DNA of 64,000 nucleotides from Streptomyces sp. NBC_00690 (GTDB taxonomy: Bacteria > Actinomycetota > Actinomycetes > Streptomycetales > Streptomycetaceae), in the NCBI RefSeq assembly GCF_036226685.1, contig NZ_CP109009.1:1178001-1242000 (forward strand). The letters are read 5' to 3'. The notes under the pieces were generated by a model that saw only the letters and a list, made by a program, of their open reading frames with translations, made no database searches and was not told the origin of the DNA. Of the stretch, positions 30,933-39,623 are shown piece after piece (positions within the stretch are counted from its first letter, which is position 1; every line of letters begins with the position of its first letter). The translations under genes and the position numbers were made by a program.

Positions 30933-31547
30933 GTGCTCGACGCAGAATTCTTCCTCCGCTGGCTCGCTCGGTCCAAGGATCTGATCGACCAGCAGGCCGG
31001 CCACCTCACCGAACTGGATTCCGCCATCGGCGACGCCGATCACGGGAGCAATCTCCAACGGGGATTCACCGCGGTCCTCGCAGCACTCGAACGCGACTCT
31101 CCCACCACGCCCGGAGCGGTGCTGACGCTGGCCGGGCGGCAGCTGATCTCGACCGTGGGCGGCGCGTCCGGGCCCTTGTACGGGACGTTGTTGCGGCGTA
31201 CGGGGAAGGCACTCGGCGATGCGGTGGAGGTGACACCGCAGCAGTTCGGGGACGCCCTGCGCGCTGGGGTGGCGGCAGTCGCCCAGTTGGGCGGGGCCCA
31301 GCCCGGCGACAAGACCATGGTGGATGCGCTCGAACCGGCGGCAGCGGCTCTCGACGGCACGAGCGGTGCGTTCGCCGCGGCCAGGGAGGCCGCGGCGAAG
31401 GGCGCTCGGGAGACCGTGCCGATGGTGGCCCGCAAGGGCAGGGCGAGCTATCTGGGCGAGCGCAGCGCCGGCCACGAGGATCCGGGCGCCGCGTCGTCCG
31501 CGCTGATCGTTGCGGCTCTGGCCGACGGTGCGGAGGGCATCCGGTGA
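30933..31547 (+). CDS. dhaL: Dihydroxyacetone kinase ADP-binding subunit DhaL
   Basis: 204-residue all-helical nucleotide-binding subunit. Signatures: LDSAIGDADHGSNLQRGF (Asp cluster for Mg-ADP), STVGGASGPLYGTLLRR, and GDKTMVDALEPA, plus GRASYLGERSAGHEDPGA. Start at a GTG at 30933, 5 bases after AGGAG; a GTG at 30927 is possible. Its last codons overlap the start of dhaM (GTGA). ADP is not exchanged in this type; it is rephosphorylated by DhaM. Confidence 0.92.
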   Translation: MLDAEFFLRWLARSKDLIDQQAGHLTELDSAIGDADHGSNLQRGFTAVLAALERDSPTTPGAVLTLAGRQLISTVGGASGPLYGTLLRRTGKALGDAVEVTPQQFGDALRAGVAAVAQLGGAQPGDKTMVDALEPAAAALDGTSGAFAAAREAAAKGARETVPMVARKGRASYLGERSAGHEDPGAASSALIVAALADGAEGIR

Positions 31548-31951
31548 GCGCGGCGCAGGTGGGTGTCGTCCTTGTCTCGCACAGTGCGGACGTGGCCGCT
31601 GCGGTGGTCGAACTGGCCAAGGGGCTCGCCGGTGGGGGCGGTGGCGTGCCCATCGCGGCGGCGGGTGGGGCCGCGGACGGTGGTCTTGGCACCAGCTCCG
31701 AGCTGATCTCCGCCGCCGCGGCTTCGGTGGACCGGGGAGCGGGCGTGGCCGTACTGGTCGATCTGGGGAGTGCCGTCCTGACGATGAAGGCGCTGTTGGC
31801 GGAGGGAGACGAGTTGCCGGTGGGGACGCGGCTGGTGGACGCCCCCTTCCTGGAGGGCGCGGTCGCCGCCGTGGTGACCGCATCGGCGGGGGGCGACATC
31901 GACGCGGTGGAGGCAGCGGCTGCGGAGGCGTACGGCTATCGCAAGCAGTAG
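31544..31951 (+). CDS. dhaM: Dihydroxyacetone kinase phosphotransfer subunit DhaM
   Basis: 135-residue EIIA-mannose-type phosphocarrier with the phosphorylated His in VGVVLVSHSADVA. The VAVLVDLGSAVLTMKAL stretch and GTRLVDAPFLEGAVAAVVTA fit the family. It consists of this single domain, as in most Gram-positive bacteria, so phosphate must come from EI and HPr of the PTS encoded elsewhere. GTG at 31544 overlaps the dhaL stop by 4 bp. Confidence 0.9.
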   Translation: MSAAQVGVVLVSHSADVAAAVVELAKGLAGGGGGVPIAAAGGAADGGLGTSSELISAAAASVDRGAGVAVLVDLGSAVLTMKALLAEGDELPVGTRLVDAPFLEGAVAAVVTASAGGDIDAVEAAAAEAYGYRKQ

Positions 31952-31996
31952 CGATCGGTGTGCGTGAGGGGGTGCGGGCGGGGCGTTGGTGTCATA

Positions 31997-32027
31997 CGGC
32001 CGCGCTGAGGTGGCGGCCTCGCGGCCG
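31997..32027 (+). terminator. Possible terminator after dhaM
   Basis: 8-bp inverted repeat CGGCCGCG/CGCGGCCG (31997-32004 with 32020-32027), 45 bp after the dhaM stop. Confidence 0.4.
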
Positions 32028-32081
32028 GCCTCCTAGCGTCGATCTCACTATGGTGCATTTCCTACTTCTGGAGATTTGACC

Positions 32082-32681
32082 ATGCGTGCGATAGGCACCG
32101 CTTCCCTGACCCTCACCTGCGCCGTCGCTCTGGCCGTCGCGGCTCCGGCAGCCCACGCGGCATCGGGGGCGAGTGCGGACGAGGAGAGCAGCAATGTCAC
32201 CTCGTTCGGTTTCACCGTCACGCCCGAGGACATCGCACCGGGAGGGACGGTGACCCTCAACGCCACCGATTGCGAATCACCGCTCGTCACGGCGAGTTCG
32301 GGAGTCTTCGACGCGGTGACCCTCAGCGAGGGGCTGCCGGGCACGGCGACGGTGTCCGAGGACGCCGAACCGGGCGCCGAGTACGACGTCGTCTTCGACT
32401 GCGAAGGGGAACGGGGTACCACCACGCTCTCCGTCAGCGGGCCGGGCGCCCGACCGAGTTCGAGCACCGGCCCCCACAGCCAGGTGGGCACCCACCCGAC
32501 CACGGGGCCGCACACTCCGTCGGTGCCCATCGGCAAGCCCGACGGCGGTGTGAGGGCGGGTGCCGGGGGCAGCCTCGCCGGGCTGGAGCCGGCACATGTC
32601 GTCCTCGGATCGTTCCTGATCGTCGCAGCCGTCGGCGGCGGGGTCGTCCTGCTGCGTCGGCGCTCCGGCGACCCGCTCTGA
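32082..32681 (+). CDS. Secreted, membrane-anchored protein of unknown function
   Basis: 199 residues. Signal peptide (about 1-28, ending AAPAAHAASG), a small domain with two Cys (TPEDIAPGGTVTLNATDC and YDVVFDCEGERGTTTLSV, about 40-125), a Pro/Gly/Thr-rich stalk, and a C-terminal helix (AHVVLGSFLIVAAVGGGVVLL) with RRR. The domain has the look of the beta-sandwich proteins found beside class F sortases in Streptomyces, but no LPxTG-like motif is present before the helix. ATG at 32082 with GGAG 8 bases upstream. Followed 17 bp later by a class F sortase, with which it probably forms an operon. Confidence 0.75.
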   Translation: MRAIGTASLTLTCAVALAVAAPAAHAASGASADEESSNVTSFGFTVTPEDIAPGGTVTLNATDCESPLVTASSGVFDAVTLSEGLPGTATVSEDAEPGAEYDVVFDCEGERGTTTLSVSGPGARPSSSTGPHSQVGTHPTTGPHTPSVPIGKPDGGVRAGAGGSLAGLEPAHVVLGSFLIVAAVGGGVVLLRRRSGDPL

Positions 32682-32698
32682 GCGGACGGGGATCGGCC

Positions 32699-33346
32699 AT
32701 GCACCCAACGGGCCGCCGCGGTAGGTGGTGCACCCTGCTGTGCGTGCTGCTGTTCGGTCTGTTCCTGGTGCACAGCGGTCTCCCCGAGGGGCACGACCCG
32801 GCAGCGGGGCCGCCGCGCCTTTCCGCCGCGCAACAGCCCGGGGGCGCCCCCCGATCGCTGCCGATGGCCGCGCCGCTCCCCTCTTCTCCACCCCGTCGTA
32901 TCTCACTGCCCGCGATCCGGGTGGACGCACCGCTCGTCACGGTCGGGCTCGATCGGAGCGGATCCATCGAGGCACCGCCGCTGACGGCGGCCGACCGGGC
33001 GGGTTGGTACTCGGGGGCGGTCGCACCCGGCGAGCGGGGCACCGCCGTGATCGTCGGTCATGTCGACGCCGCATCCGGTCCGGCGGTCTTCTACCTCCTC
33101 GGCTCGGTGGCTCGGGGCAGCCGGGTCGAGGTGTTGCGGGAGGACGGTCGGACGGCCGTGTTCGAGGTGTACGGGACGCGGTCGTACCCACAGCGGGGGT
33201 TTCCGGCCGAGCAGGTCTATCGGGACGGGCCGCGTCCCGAACTCCGTCTGATCACCTGCGGCGGGCGCTACCGCGAGCGGGAGGGGTACGAGGACAACGT
33301 GGTGGTGTTCGCCCGACTGGTCGAAGTCCGCGAGCGCGCCGAGTGA
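32699..33346 (+). CDS. Class F sortase
   Basis: 215-residue membrane-bound sortase. Signal anchor (about 10-26), Pro-rich linker, then the core from RRISLPAIRVDAPLVTVGLD. Catalytic His in VIVGHVDAASGP, Cys in LRLITCGGRY, Arg in ENVV-preceding EGYEDNVVVFARL region is less clear: the expected Arg follows the Cys at RYRE/REGYEDNVVVFA. The LITCGG form is diagnostic of class F in actinobacteria. ATG at 32699. Partner gene 17 bp upstream. Substrates of class F enzymes are poorly known. Confidence 0.87.
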   Translation: MHPTGRRGRWCTLLCVLLFGLFLVHSGLPEGHDPAAGPPRLSAAQQPGGAPRSLPMAAPLPSSPPRRISLPAIRVDAPLVTVGLDRSGSIEAPPLTAADRAGWYSGAVAPGERGTAVIVGHVDAASGPAVFYLLGSVARGSRVEVLREDGRTAVFEVYGTRSYPQRGFPAEQVYRDGPRPELRLITCGGRYREREGYEDNVVVFARLVEVRERAE

Positions 33347-33563
33347 CGTTGGCTGGCCAGGGGCCTGACGGGACAGACGGGACGGGACAGTCGTACGGTC
33401 GAGCAGCCTGACGCTCCGTTCGCACGGGTCGGACGCGGGGCGTGGCGACGGGTGATGAGCCGCTGTCAGTGGTGGGGGCTAGCGTGTTGTGGACCGTTCC
33501 GATTCGTGTGGCGACGCCCGGGACGGGCGTCGGCGCTGCCGTGTTCCACCACTGGAGGACATC

Positions 33564-34088
33564 GTGACTTCTCCCGAGCCGACCGGGCATCTGCTGCCGA
33601 CCGCGAAGGGCACCGCCCTGACACTGCACCGTACGGTCCTCGGCTCCCGGGCAGAGGTCTGGGCGGCGCTGACCGAGCCGGAACTGACGTCGCGATGGGT
33701 GGGCCCCTGGCGGGGTGAGGCAGGCCCGGGGCACACGGTCGAGGTGCAGATGAGCTTCGAGGAGGGTGCGCCCTGGTCGCCGCTGCTGATCGAGGCGTGT
33801 GAGCCGCCGGACCGCCTGGCGGTCTCGATCAACGACGACGCGGGCGGCTGGCCGGTCGAGCTGCTCCTGTCCGAGGGGGACGAGGGGCGTACGAAGGTCG
33901 AGTTGCTCCATCATCTGCCGGCGGACGTGGGGCAAGCGGGTCTCGGTGAGATCGGACCGGGTTGGGAGTTCTACTTGGACATGTTCGTCGCGGCGCAGCA
34001 CGGCTCGCCCCGGCCGTCATTCGAGTCGTACTACCCGGCGCAGAAGGCGTACTTCGACACCCTGGCAGACCGGGGCGACCGGGGCTGA
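33564..34088 (+). CDS. SRPBCC (AHSA1-like) domain protein
   Basis: 174 residues with the START/AHSA1 ligand-binding fold: LHRTVLGSRAEVWAALTEPE, LTSRWVGPWRGE, HTVEVQMSFEEG, PPDRLAVSIND, and the C-terminal helix GWEFYLDMFVAAQHG. Members bind hydrophobic small molecules or act as polyketide aromatases/Hsp90 activators; no specific role can be given. GTG at 33564 with CTGGAGG 6 bases upstream; upstream frame extension looks non-coding. Confidence 0.78.
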   Translation: MTSPEPTGHLLPTAKGTALTLHRTVLGSRAEVWAALTEPELTSRWVGPWRGEAGPGHTVEVQMSFEEGAPWSPLLIEACEPPDRLAVSINDDAGGWPVELLLSEGDEGRTKVELLHHLPADVGQAGLGEIGPGWEFYLDMFVAAQHGSPRPSFESYYPAQKAYFDTLADRGDRG

Positions 34089-34411
34089 GCCTCGACGGCT
34101 TCGCCGGCTCGGCAGGATCTGACGGTGCGCGGCGAGCAGCCGGATGGTCGTCTCTTTGGCCGAAAGTCATGGCCGGTCGACCGAGGCGCCGGACCGATGC
34201 GATGACGGACAGCGTCGGTCACCGGGCGACCACCCGGCCCGGCGCACCCTCGCGGTCGTCCGAATCGCACCGACTTGCAGGGTTACGGCGAGGTCATCGG
34301 TCCTGCATGGCCAGGCCCACACGTCCCGATACGCGACAGCGACCCCATACACCCGGTAGATTGGTCTACACCATTGCACACATTGAGACGCACACAGAGA
34401 CAGGGATCTTC
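34089..34411. other. nagB upstream region
   Basis: 323 bp between the SRPBCC gene and nagB. Contains the dre site at 34360-34375. The remainder holds no reliable ORF. Confidence 0.5.
34360..34375. promoter_or_regulatory. DasR-type operator (dre) before nagB
   Basis: ATTGGTCTACACCATT, close to the palindromic dre consensus (TGGTCTAGACCA core). It lies 37 bp upstream of the nagB start. DasR is the GlcNAc-6-P-responsive GntR repressor of amino-sugar genes in Streptomyces, and nagB is one of its established targets. Confidence 0.8.
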
Positions 34412-35194
34412 GTGGAAGTTGTCATCGTTCCGGATTCCGCCGCCGGAGGCGAGCTGATCGCCGAGGCCATGGCCGACCTGCTGCGCCGCAAGCCCGACGC
34501 CCTGCTGGGTGTGGCGACCGGCTCGACTCCGCTGCCGATCTACGAAGCCTTCGCCGCGAAGGTGCGCGCCAACGACGTGGACGCGTCCCTGGCCCGGATC
34601 TGCCAGCTCGACGAGTACGTGGGGCTGCCGTTCGGACACCCGGAGTCCTACCGCTCCGTCGTGCTGCGCGAGGTCATCGAACCGCTGGGGCTCACCGAGT
34701 CGTCCTTCATGGGGCCCGACGGCACCGCTGACGATGTCGCCGCCGCCTGTCGGGTGTACGACCAGGCGCTCGCCGCGGCGGGCGGAGTGGACCTCCAACT
34801 GCTCGGCATCGGCACCGATGGGCACATCGGCTTCAACGAGCCGTGCTCCTCGCTCGCGTCGCGCACCCGCATCAAGACGCTGACCGAACAGACCCGCAAG
34901 GACAACGCACGGTTCTTCGACAGCATCGACGAAGTACCGCACCACGTGATCACCCAGGGGATCGGCACCATCCTGGAGGCGCGCCACCTGGTCCTCCTGG
35001 CCACGGGCGAAGCGAAGGCCGATGCCGTCGCGCTCGCGGTCGAGGGTCCGCTGTCCGCGCTGGTCCCGGCGTCGGCGCTCCAGCTCCACCCGCACGCCAC
35101 CGTGGTGGTGGACGAGGCGGCTGCGTCCCAGCTGAAGCTGGCCGACTACTTCCGCGCGACCTTCGCCGCCAAGCCCGACTGGCAGGGGATCTAG
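34412..35194 (+). CDS. nagB: Glucosamine-6-phosphate deaminase
   Basis: 260-residue NagB, converting glucosamine-6-P to fructose-6-P and ammonia in amino-sugar use. Signatures: GVATGSTPLPIYEAFAAKV, ICQLDEYVGLPFGHPESY, LLGIGTDGHIGFNEPCSS, PHHVITQGIGTILEARH, and the usual ending KPDWQGI. GTG at 34412 gives the family N-terminus VEVVIVPDSAAGGELIAEAM. Normal length. Controlled by the dre site just upstream; closed by a strong terminator at 35206-35230. Confidence 0.95.
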   Translation: MEVVIVPDSAAGGELIAEAMADLLRRKPDALLGVATGSTPLPIYEAFAAKVRANDVDASLARICQLDEYVGLPFGHPESYRSVVLREVIEPLGLTESSFMGPDGTADDVAAACRVYDQALAAAGGVDLQLLGIGTDGHIGFNEPCSSLASRTRIKTLTEQTRKDNARFFDSIDEVPHHVITQGIGTILEARHLVLLATGEAKADAVALAVEGPLSALVPASALQLHPHATVVVDEAAASQLKLADYFRATFAAKPDWQGI

Positions 35195-35205
35195 GGTCAC
35201 TCCTC

Positions 35206-35230
35206 ACGGCCGGCCCTCCGGGCCGGCCGT
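35206..35230 (+). terminator. nagB terminator
   Basis: 11-bp perfect stem (35206-35216 with 35220-35230), 3-base loop, followed by TTCTCTT, starting 12 bp after the nagB stop. A regular Rho-independent terminator. Confidence 0.9.
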
Positions 35231-35678
35231 TTCTCTTGCGCAACGTGCACCACCGTCGAGTCACCACCCGACCGACCACTTCCCAAGGTGCCCTCAGGCG
35301 GGCCAGCGCCAGTCGGTGACCGCGGGAAAGTCCGTCCCGTACCGTCGTCCGTCCCGTACCGTCGGATCCAGTCGTCGTGCCGGGTGCGGCCATCGTCTGC
35401 CGCAGCACGGCGGCCCGTGAGCCCAAACCCCGAGAACTGGCCCGTGGTCGACGAAGATCTGTGCGCCCAGAGGTAGTTCGCCGCACGCCCATACGCGTCA
35501 GCGCCGCGAGTTCGGTGTCCCGAGTCGGCCCGAAGCGCTGACGACGGCGGGGGATTCGGCCATGGGAATCCTCGCCTTGCACTCACGGTCGGCAAGCGGT
35601 CGGGCGGCGCGGATTCCCGCTGCCGTTGCGGGCCGACGGCCATCGGCGTACCTCGACGACGGCCGGCACCAGCTCTCG
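35231..35678. other. Convergent intergenic region with a short direct repeat
   Basis: 448 bp between nagB and the leftward aldehyde dehydrogenase. Contains a tandem pair of CGTCCCGTACCGTCG units at about 35333-35364. Open frames here look non-coding; I see no gene. Confidence 0.4.
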
Positions 35679-37076
35679 CTACTGCTCCTTGCCGTACCAG
35701 AGGGTGGTGATGTTGCAGAACTCCCGAATGCCGTGCGCGGACAGCTCCCGGCCGTAGCCGGACCGCTTGGCACCTCCAAAGGGCAAGGCCGGATGGGAGG
35801 CGGTCATTCCGTTGAAGAAGACCCCGCCGGCCTCGATGTCACGGGCGAACCGCGCCATCTCGTCCTTGTCGCGCGTCCAGACGTTGGAGCTGAGGCCGAA
35901 TGGCGTGTCGTTGGCGAGGGCGACCGCCTCATCGAGATCGGCCACCCGATAGACGGTGGCCACCGGCCCGAACGCCTCCTCCCGGTGGATCCGCATCGAG
36001 GGATCCACACCGGTGAGGACCGTCGGTTCGTAGAACCAGCCGCGGTCCAAACCGCTCGGGCGACGGCCGCCGCACACCGCCGTGGCGCCGTGCGCGACGG
36101 CGTCGTCCACCAGTTCTTCCACGTCGGAACGCCCCGCTTCCAACGCCAGCGGGCCGATCTGTACGTCGTCCTTCAACGGATCGCCGACGGTGAGCCTGCT
36201 CATTCCCTCCGTGAACCGCTGGAGGAAGGCGTCGTACACGTCGGTGTGGACGATGAACCTCTTGGCCGCGATGCAGGACTGGCCGTTGTTCTGCACTCGC
36301 GCCGTGACGGCGGTGTCGGCAGCCTGCTCGACACGGGCCGACGACATCACGACGAACGGGTCGCTGCCACCGAGTTCCAGGACGGTCTTCTTCACCTCGT
36401 CGCCGGCGATGGCGGCGACCGAGCTGCCGGCCGGCTCGCTGCCCGTCAAGGTGGCTGCGGCGATCCGCGGGTCGCGGAGCACTCCTTCCACCGCACCGGC
36501 CCCCACCAGCAGGGTCTGGAAGCATCCCCGTGGCCAGCCCGCCCGGTGGAAGAGGTCATCGAGGTAGAGCGCGGTCTGCGGAACGTTCGACGCATGCTTG
36601 AGCAGCCCCGTGTTGCCCGCCATGAGGGCGGGGGCGGCGAAGCGCACGACCTGCCAGAGGGGGAAGTTCCAGGGCATGACGGCCAGTACCACCCCGAGCG
36701 GTCGGTACCGCACGGTCACCCGAGCCGCTCCCGAGTCGTCGACGTCCTGCGTCGAGGGGTGCTCATCGGCGAGCAGGTCTGCGGCGTGTCGCGCATACCA
36801 ACGCATCGCCTTGGCGCACTTCGCCGCCTCCGCACGGGCTGCCGCGATCGGTTTGCCCATCTCGATGGTCATGGTGCGCGCAATGTGTTCCTGGTCCTCG
36901 TCCAACAGTGCGGCGGCCCGGTTGAGGAGCCGGGCGCGCGTGTCGAAGTCGAGTGACTGCTGCTCATCGACGGCAGCCCGGGCGAGGGCGATACGCCGTT
37001 CGATCTCCTTGGGGCCATGGGCCTCGAAGGTCTTGAGGGTCTCGCCGGTGGCCGGGTTGATGGTGGCGATGGGCAT
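35679..37076 (-). CDS. gabD: NAD(P)-dependent succinate-semialdehyde-type dehydrogenase
   Basis: 465-residue aldehyde dehydrogenase. Begins MPIATINPATGETLKTF, typical of the succinate-semialdehyde dehydrogenase (GabD) branch. The coenzyme turn VMPWNFPLWQVVRFAAPALM, LTGSEPAGSSVAAIAG, catalytic Glu in TVLELGGSDPFVV and Cys in NNGQSCIAAKRF are in place. ATG at 37076 follows AGGAAGG. Physiological substrate could also be another short aldehyde. The gene is alone, converging on nagB, with a small unknown gene upstream. Confidence 0.88.
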   Translation of the reverse strand: MPIATINPATGETLKTFEAHGPKEIERRIALARAAVDEQQSLDFDTRARLLNRAAALLDEDQEHIARTMTIEMGKPIAAARAEAAKCAKAMRWYARHAADLLADEHPSTQDVDDSGAARVTVRYRPLGVVLAVMPWNFPLWQVVRFAAPALMAGNTGLLKHASNVPQTALYLDDLFHRAGWPRGCFQTLLVGAGAVEGVLRDPRIAAATLTGSEPAGSSVAAIAGDEVKKTVLELGGSDPFVVMSSARVEQAADTAVTARVQNNGQSCIAAKRFIVHTDVYDAFLQRFTEGMSRLTVGDPLKDDVQIGPLALEAGRSDVEELVDDAVAHGATAVCGGRRPSGLDRGWFYEPTVLTGVDPSMRIHREEAFGPVATVYRVADLDEAVALANDTPFGLSSNVWTRDKDEMARFARDIEAGGVFFNGMTASHPALPFGGAKRSGYGRELSAHGIREFCNITTLWYGKEQ

Positions 37077-37170
37077 GGTGACCTTCCTGTACTGCGGCCG
37101 GTCGACGATCGTGGGCGGCCTGACTGGCCGGTGATGAGTCGCGGCGGCTTGCGAACGGGTGCTGTCGATG

Positions 37171-37557
37171 TCAGCGCGACGCCGGTGCGCGGCTCTCCAG
37201 ACGCAACTGCACGTCCTTCTCCTGATCCCCGGCCGCCGTTCCCTCGTCCTTGACGTGGAAGGCCACGGCGAGGGTCTCCCGCATGCGGTCAACCGCCCAG
37301 TAGCCGCCCTGGAGCTCGGCTTCGACGGGTGCGCCGAGGGTGAGGGGTGTGGCGGCGGTCCTGGGGGCGGCCGTGACGTCGAAGGTTCCCGTCCACACGG
37401 TGGGGTGCCCCGTGGAGACGTGCTCCGCGTGCTCGTCGGGGGCGCGGTCGGACGCGTAGGACTGTGCCAGGAGGCGAAAGACGGTGTTGGCGTCCTCCGT
37501 GGCGCAGCCGCTGATGGTCACCTCGACCGGTGAGCCGGTCGGTTCGGCGTGGTTCAC
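37171..37557 (-). CDS. Small protein of unknown function
   Basis: 128 residues, starting MNHAEPTGSPVEVTISGCAT. A single soluble domain with segments FRLLAQSYASDRAP, TGHPTVWTGTFDVTA, LTLGAPVEAELQGGYWAVDR and TLAVAFHVKDEGTAAGDQEK that alternate like a beta-rich fold. No signal or membrane part. Not recognised by family; conserved-looking composition and a plausible start support it as a gene. Leftward, 94 bp upstream of gabD. Confidence 0.6.
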   Translation of the reverse strand: MNHAEPTGSPVEVTISGCATEDANTVFRLLAQSYASDRAPDEHAEHVSTGHPTVWTGTFDVTAAPRTAATPLTLGAPVEAELQGGYWAVDRMRETLAVAFHVKDEGTAAGDQEKDVQLRLESRAPASR

Positions 37558-37653
37558 CGTGGTTCCTCGCTCTCCCTGAGGGGTGTCACTCCAAAGGTTC
37601 GCCCGCCCGCGGTCAGGCTGCGAGTCGGGCGGGCCCGCATCCCCGGTCGCGAT

Positions 37654-37959
37654 TCAGCCGGACGGCTCGTCGGGGACGGGCTGCTCGGGGTGGACGGAAC
37701 CGCTGCGCGCTTCGCCGCGACCGGCTCCGGCCTCGTCCGCTTCGGGGAGTTCGTCGTCGGGGGGCGATCCGTCGGCGTCCTCTCCCTGTCCGTCTCGGTC
37801 TGCGTCGGTGTCCTCGCCGCCGTCCGGCGCTGTGGACTCCTCGGGGGAAGTGGGAGGGGGCAGGTCCAGTGGGTCATCGCCGTCGTGTACCTGCTGATCG
37901 GGCAGGTCCCTGGGAACGAGCCGCTCCGGCTCCTGGTCGGGACTGTGCTGGTCGGTCAT
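37654..37959 (-). CDS. Small acidic, disordered protein
   Basis: 101 residues, ATG at 37959 with CAGGAG 6 bases upstream. Almost entirely Asp, Glu, Pro, Gly and Ser (for example DGGEDTDADRDGQGEDADG), with no hydrophobic core, so intrinsically disordered. Only the N-terminal QHSPDQEPERLVPRDLPDQ might fold. Small acidic proteins of this kind recur in Streptomyces without known role. The good ribosome site makes it more likely real than chance. Confidence 0.5.
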   Translation of the reverse strand: MTDQHSPDQEPERLVPRDLPDQQVHDGDDPLDLPPPTSPEESTAPDGGEDTDADRDGQGEDADGSPPDDELPEADEAGAGRGEARSGSVHPEQPVPDEPSG

Positions 37960-38073
37960 GGTGACTCCTGATGGGTGACAGCCGCGTTACCCGCGGCACG
38001 GCCCGGCGTCGGACGACGAAGAGGGATCCCCGTGCACGGTCGTCCACTCCGGGGCCTTCGCACGGTCGGAAGG

Positions 38074-38385
38074 TCAGCTCACGCCCGCGCCCTGAACGCG
38101 TCCGCGGGGGCCGATGTAGCTGACGGAGCGGCGTTGGGTGGCATTCACCCCACCCCAGACGCCGCTGCGCTGCCCTGTGCTCCTGGCCCAGTCGTAGCAG
38201 GCATCGGCCACCGGGCAGCGGGCGCAGATCTGCTTGGCCCGGTCCACCTGCTCGGCCTCGGGCCCCAATCCGGTGATCGGGAAGAACAACTCCGGGTCCT
38301 CACTCGCACAGGCGGCGTCTCGCTGCCACTCCATGGTGTGGGGACCGTCCGGTGTGACGGCTCGAAAGCGCGGGGGCTGGCGCAT
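38074..38385 (-). CDS. WhiB-like iron-sulfur transcription factor
   Basis: 103 residues. The four cluster cysteines are at 26, 54, 57 and 63 (C-x27-C-x2-C-x5-C: ACASEDPELFF ... ICARCPVADAC), followed by the GVWGG turn and a basic end with RRSVSYIGPRGR. This is a normal Wbl set; which Wbl protein (for example a WblE/WblA-like one) cannot be fixed by eye. ATG at 38385 lies 5 bp after the stop of a 57-codon ORF (38391-38564), so translation is probably coupled. A short GCCGCG/CGCGGC hairpin lies about 75 bp downstream. Confidence 0.88.
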   Translation of the reverse strand: MRQPPRFRAVTPDGPHTMEWQRDAACASEDPELFFPITGLGPEAEQVDRAKQICARCPVADACYDWARSTGQRSGVWGGVNATQRRSVSYIGPRGRVQGAGVS

Positions 38386-38390
38386 GGGAA

Positions 38391-38564
38391 TCAGTCCTCG
38401 CCCCGGACGACATGGCTCTCGGCGTCGGCAAGTGTGGTGTGGGGCTGGGGCTGATGGTCCGCGGGGCGCTCGACGCGCGCCGGAACACAGGTGCGTATCT
38501 GCTCGCCGTCCCGTGCCTTTCGTTCACCGGGCCGGTGCAGGACGTGGACACTGCCACTCGGCAT
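38391..38564 (-). CDS. Small ORF upstream of the WhiB-like gene
   Basis: 57 codons (MPSGSVHVLHRPGERKARDG, one Cys, ending SHVVRGED). It has AGGAGG 5 bases before the ATG, which is better than that of most genes here, and its stop is 5 bp from the whiB start. It may be a small protein or a leader that couples translation. No family recognised. A longer frame beginning at 38594 is possible. Confidence 0.5.
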   Translation of the reverse strand: MPSGSVHVLHRPGERKARDGEQIRTCVPARVERPADHQPQPHTTLADAESHVVRGED

Positions 38565-38757
38565 CGATCCTCCTGAGTCGTCGGTCGTCGGCACCTCGCC
38601 GACGCTTCGAGTACGCGTCTGCCCCAGGAGTTACGAAGAACGCCGAATTCCCCGAATCCACCGTAGGTGCGCGATCCGGGTGAGACCGAACAGCCGGTGC
38701 GGGGCCAGCGGCGTAGCCGGGCGGGGATGCCAGGAACGGTACGGATGTCGTTGACCC

Positions 38758-39396
38758 TCACCCGGCCGTGCGCCGGTCCCCGGCCCGATGGGGCCCGTTG
38801 CGCACCCACACCAGCAGCACGACCGATACGACGGCTGCCAGCGCACACCAGGTGGAGACGAACTCGGTGCGCCACAACACGAGGCAGACCACGGCACCCA
38901 CACCGGTCAGGATGCCGAGCAGCCGAAGGATCGGATCGCCGCTCAGCAGCAGGGCACCGACGGTCGCCAGGAGATAGCCGACGATGACCGGCACGGGTTG
39001 GGGCAGGTCCAGCAGATAGCCGACCCGGTTTCCCCGGATCTCGGCGACCACCGTGCGGGTGGCGAGCGCGTAGCAGAGCGCACCCGCTGTCAGTACCCCC
39101 GCGACCAGGGGAATCGCCAGCCGTGCCCGGGCTCCGGCCGGCGCCACCAGGAGCACGCCGATGGGCACCCACAGCGGTAGCAGGGGCAGGGCGATCACCG
39201 CCCAGGCGAGGGTGGCCCACCCGGTGCCACCACCGTGTCGCCAGATGACGGACTCCACGATCTGGTGCGCGCCCAGCAATAGCGGTAGGGCTGCGAGCGG
39301 CAACTCCCGCGGCGTACGCACCCGGACGACGCAGTACGCGCCGATCGCGCCGATGGCCGTACCTGCGACGAGGTCCGCCGTGGCACTCCAGCACAT
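38758..39396 (-). CDS. DUF6629 family membrane protein
   Basis: 212-residue integral membrane protein with seven hydrophobic segments. It starts MCWSATADLVAGTAIGAIGA, the characteristic N-terminus of the DUF6629 family, continues with LLGAHQIVESVIWRHGGG and ends in a Trp-rich helix with an Arg tail. Family function is unknown. ATG at 39396; the frame is open far upstream but not protein-like. Confidence 0.78.
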   Translation of the reverse strand: MCWSATADLVAGTAIGAIGAYCVVRVRTPRELPLAALPLLLGAHQIVESVIWRHGGGTGWATLAWAVIALPLLPLWVPIGVLLVAPAGARARLAIPLVAGVLTAGALCYALATRTVVAEIRGNRVGYLLDLPQPVPVIVGYLLATVGALLLSGDPILRLLGILTGVGAVVCLVLWRTEFVSTWCALAAVVSVVLLVWVRNGPHRAGDRRTAG

Positions 39397-39623
39397 GGGC
39401 TCACCCCGGACCTCAGGAAGCAGTACGAAATCAGCCATATCACACGGGATGATCCGTACGCCCCAGACCGGACCGCCGTCATGACCGACCTGGTGTTCGA
39501 TCTGACGGCGACTCCGATGGCGACGGGCTGACCGCGGACATCGGCAGGACGGACGCCCGTCTGGTCCGCCGCAGCACCGATACGGGCAGGGGTCCGATCC
39601 GGCCCTCCTGGAGGGCTCCGCGC

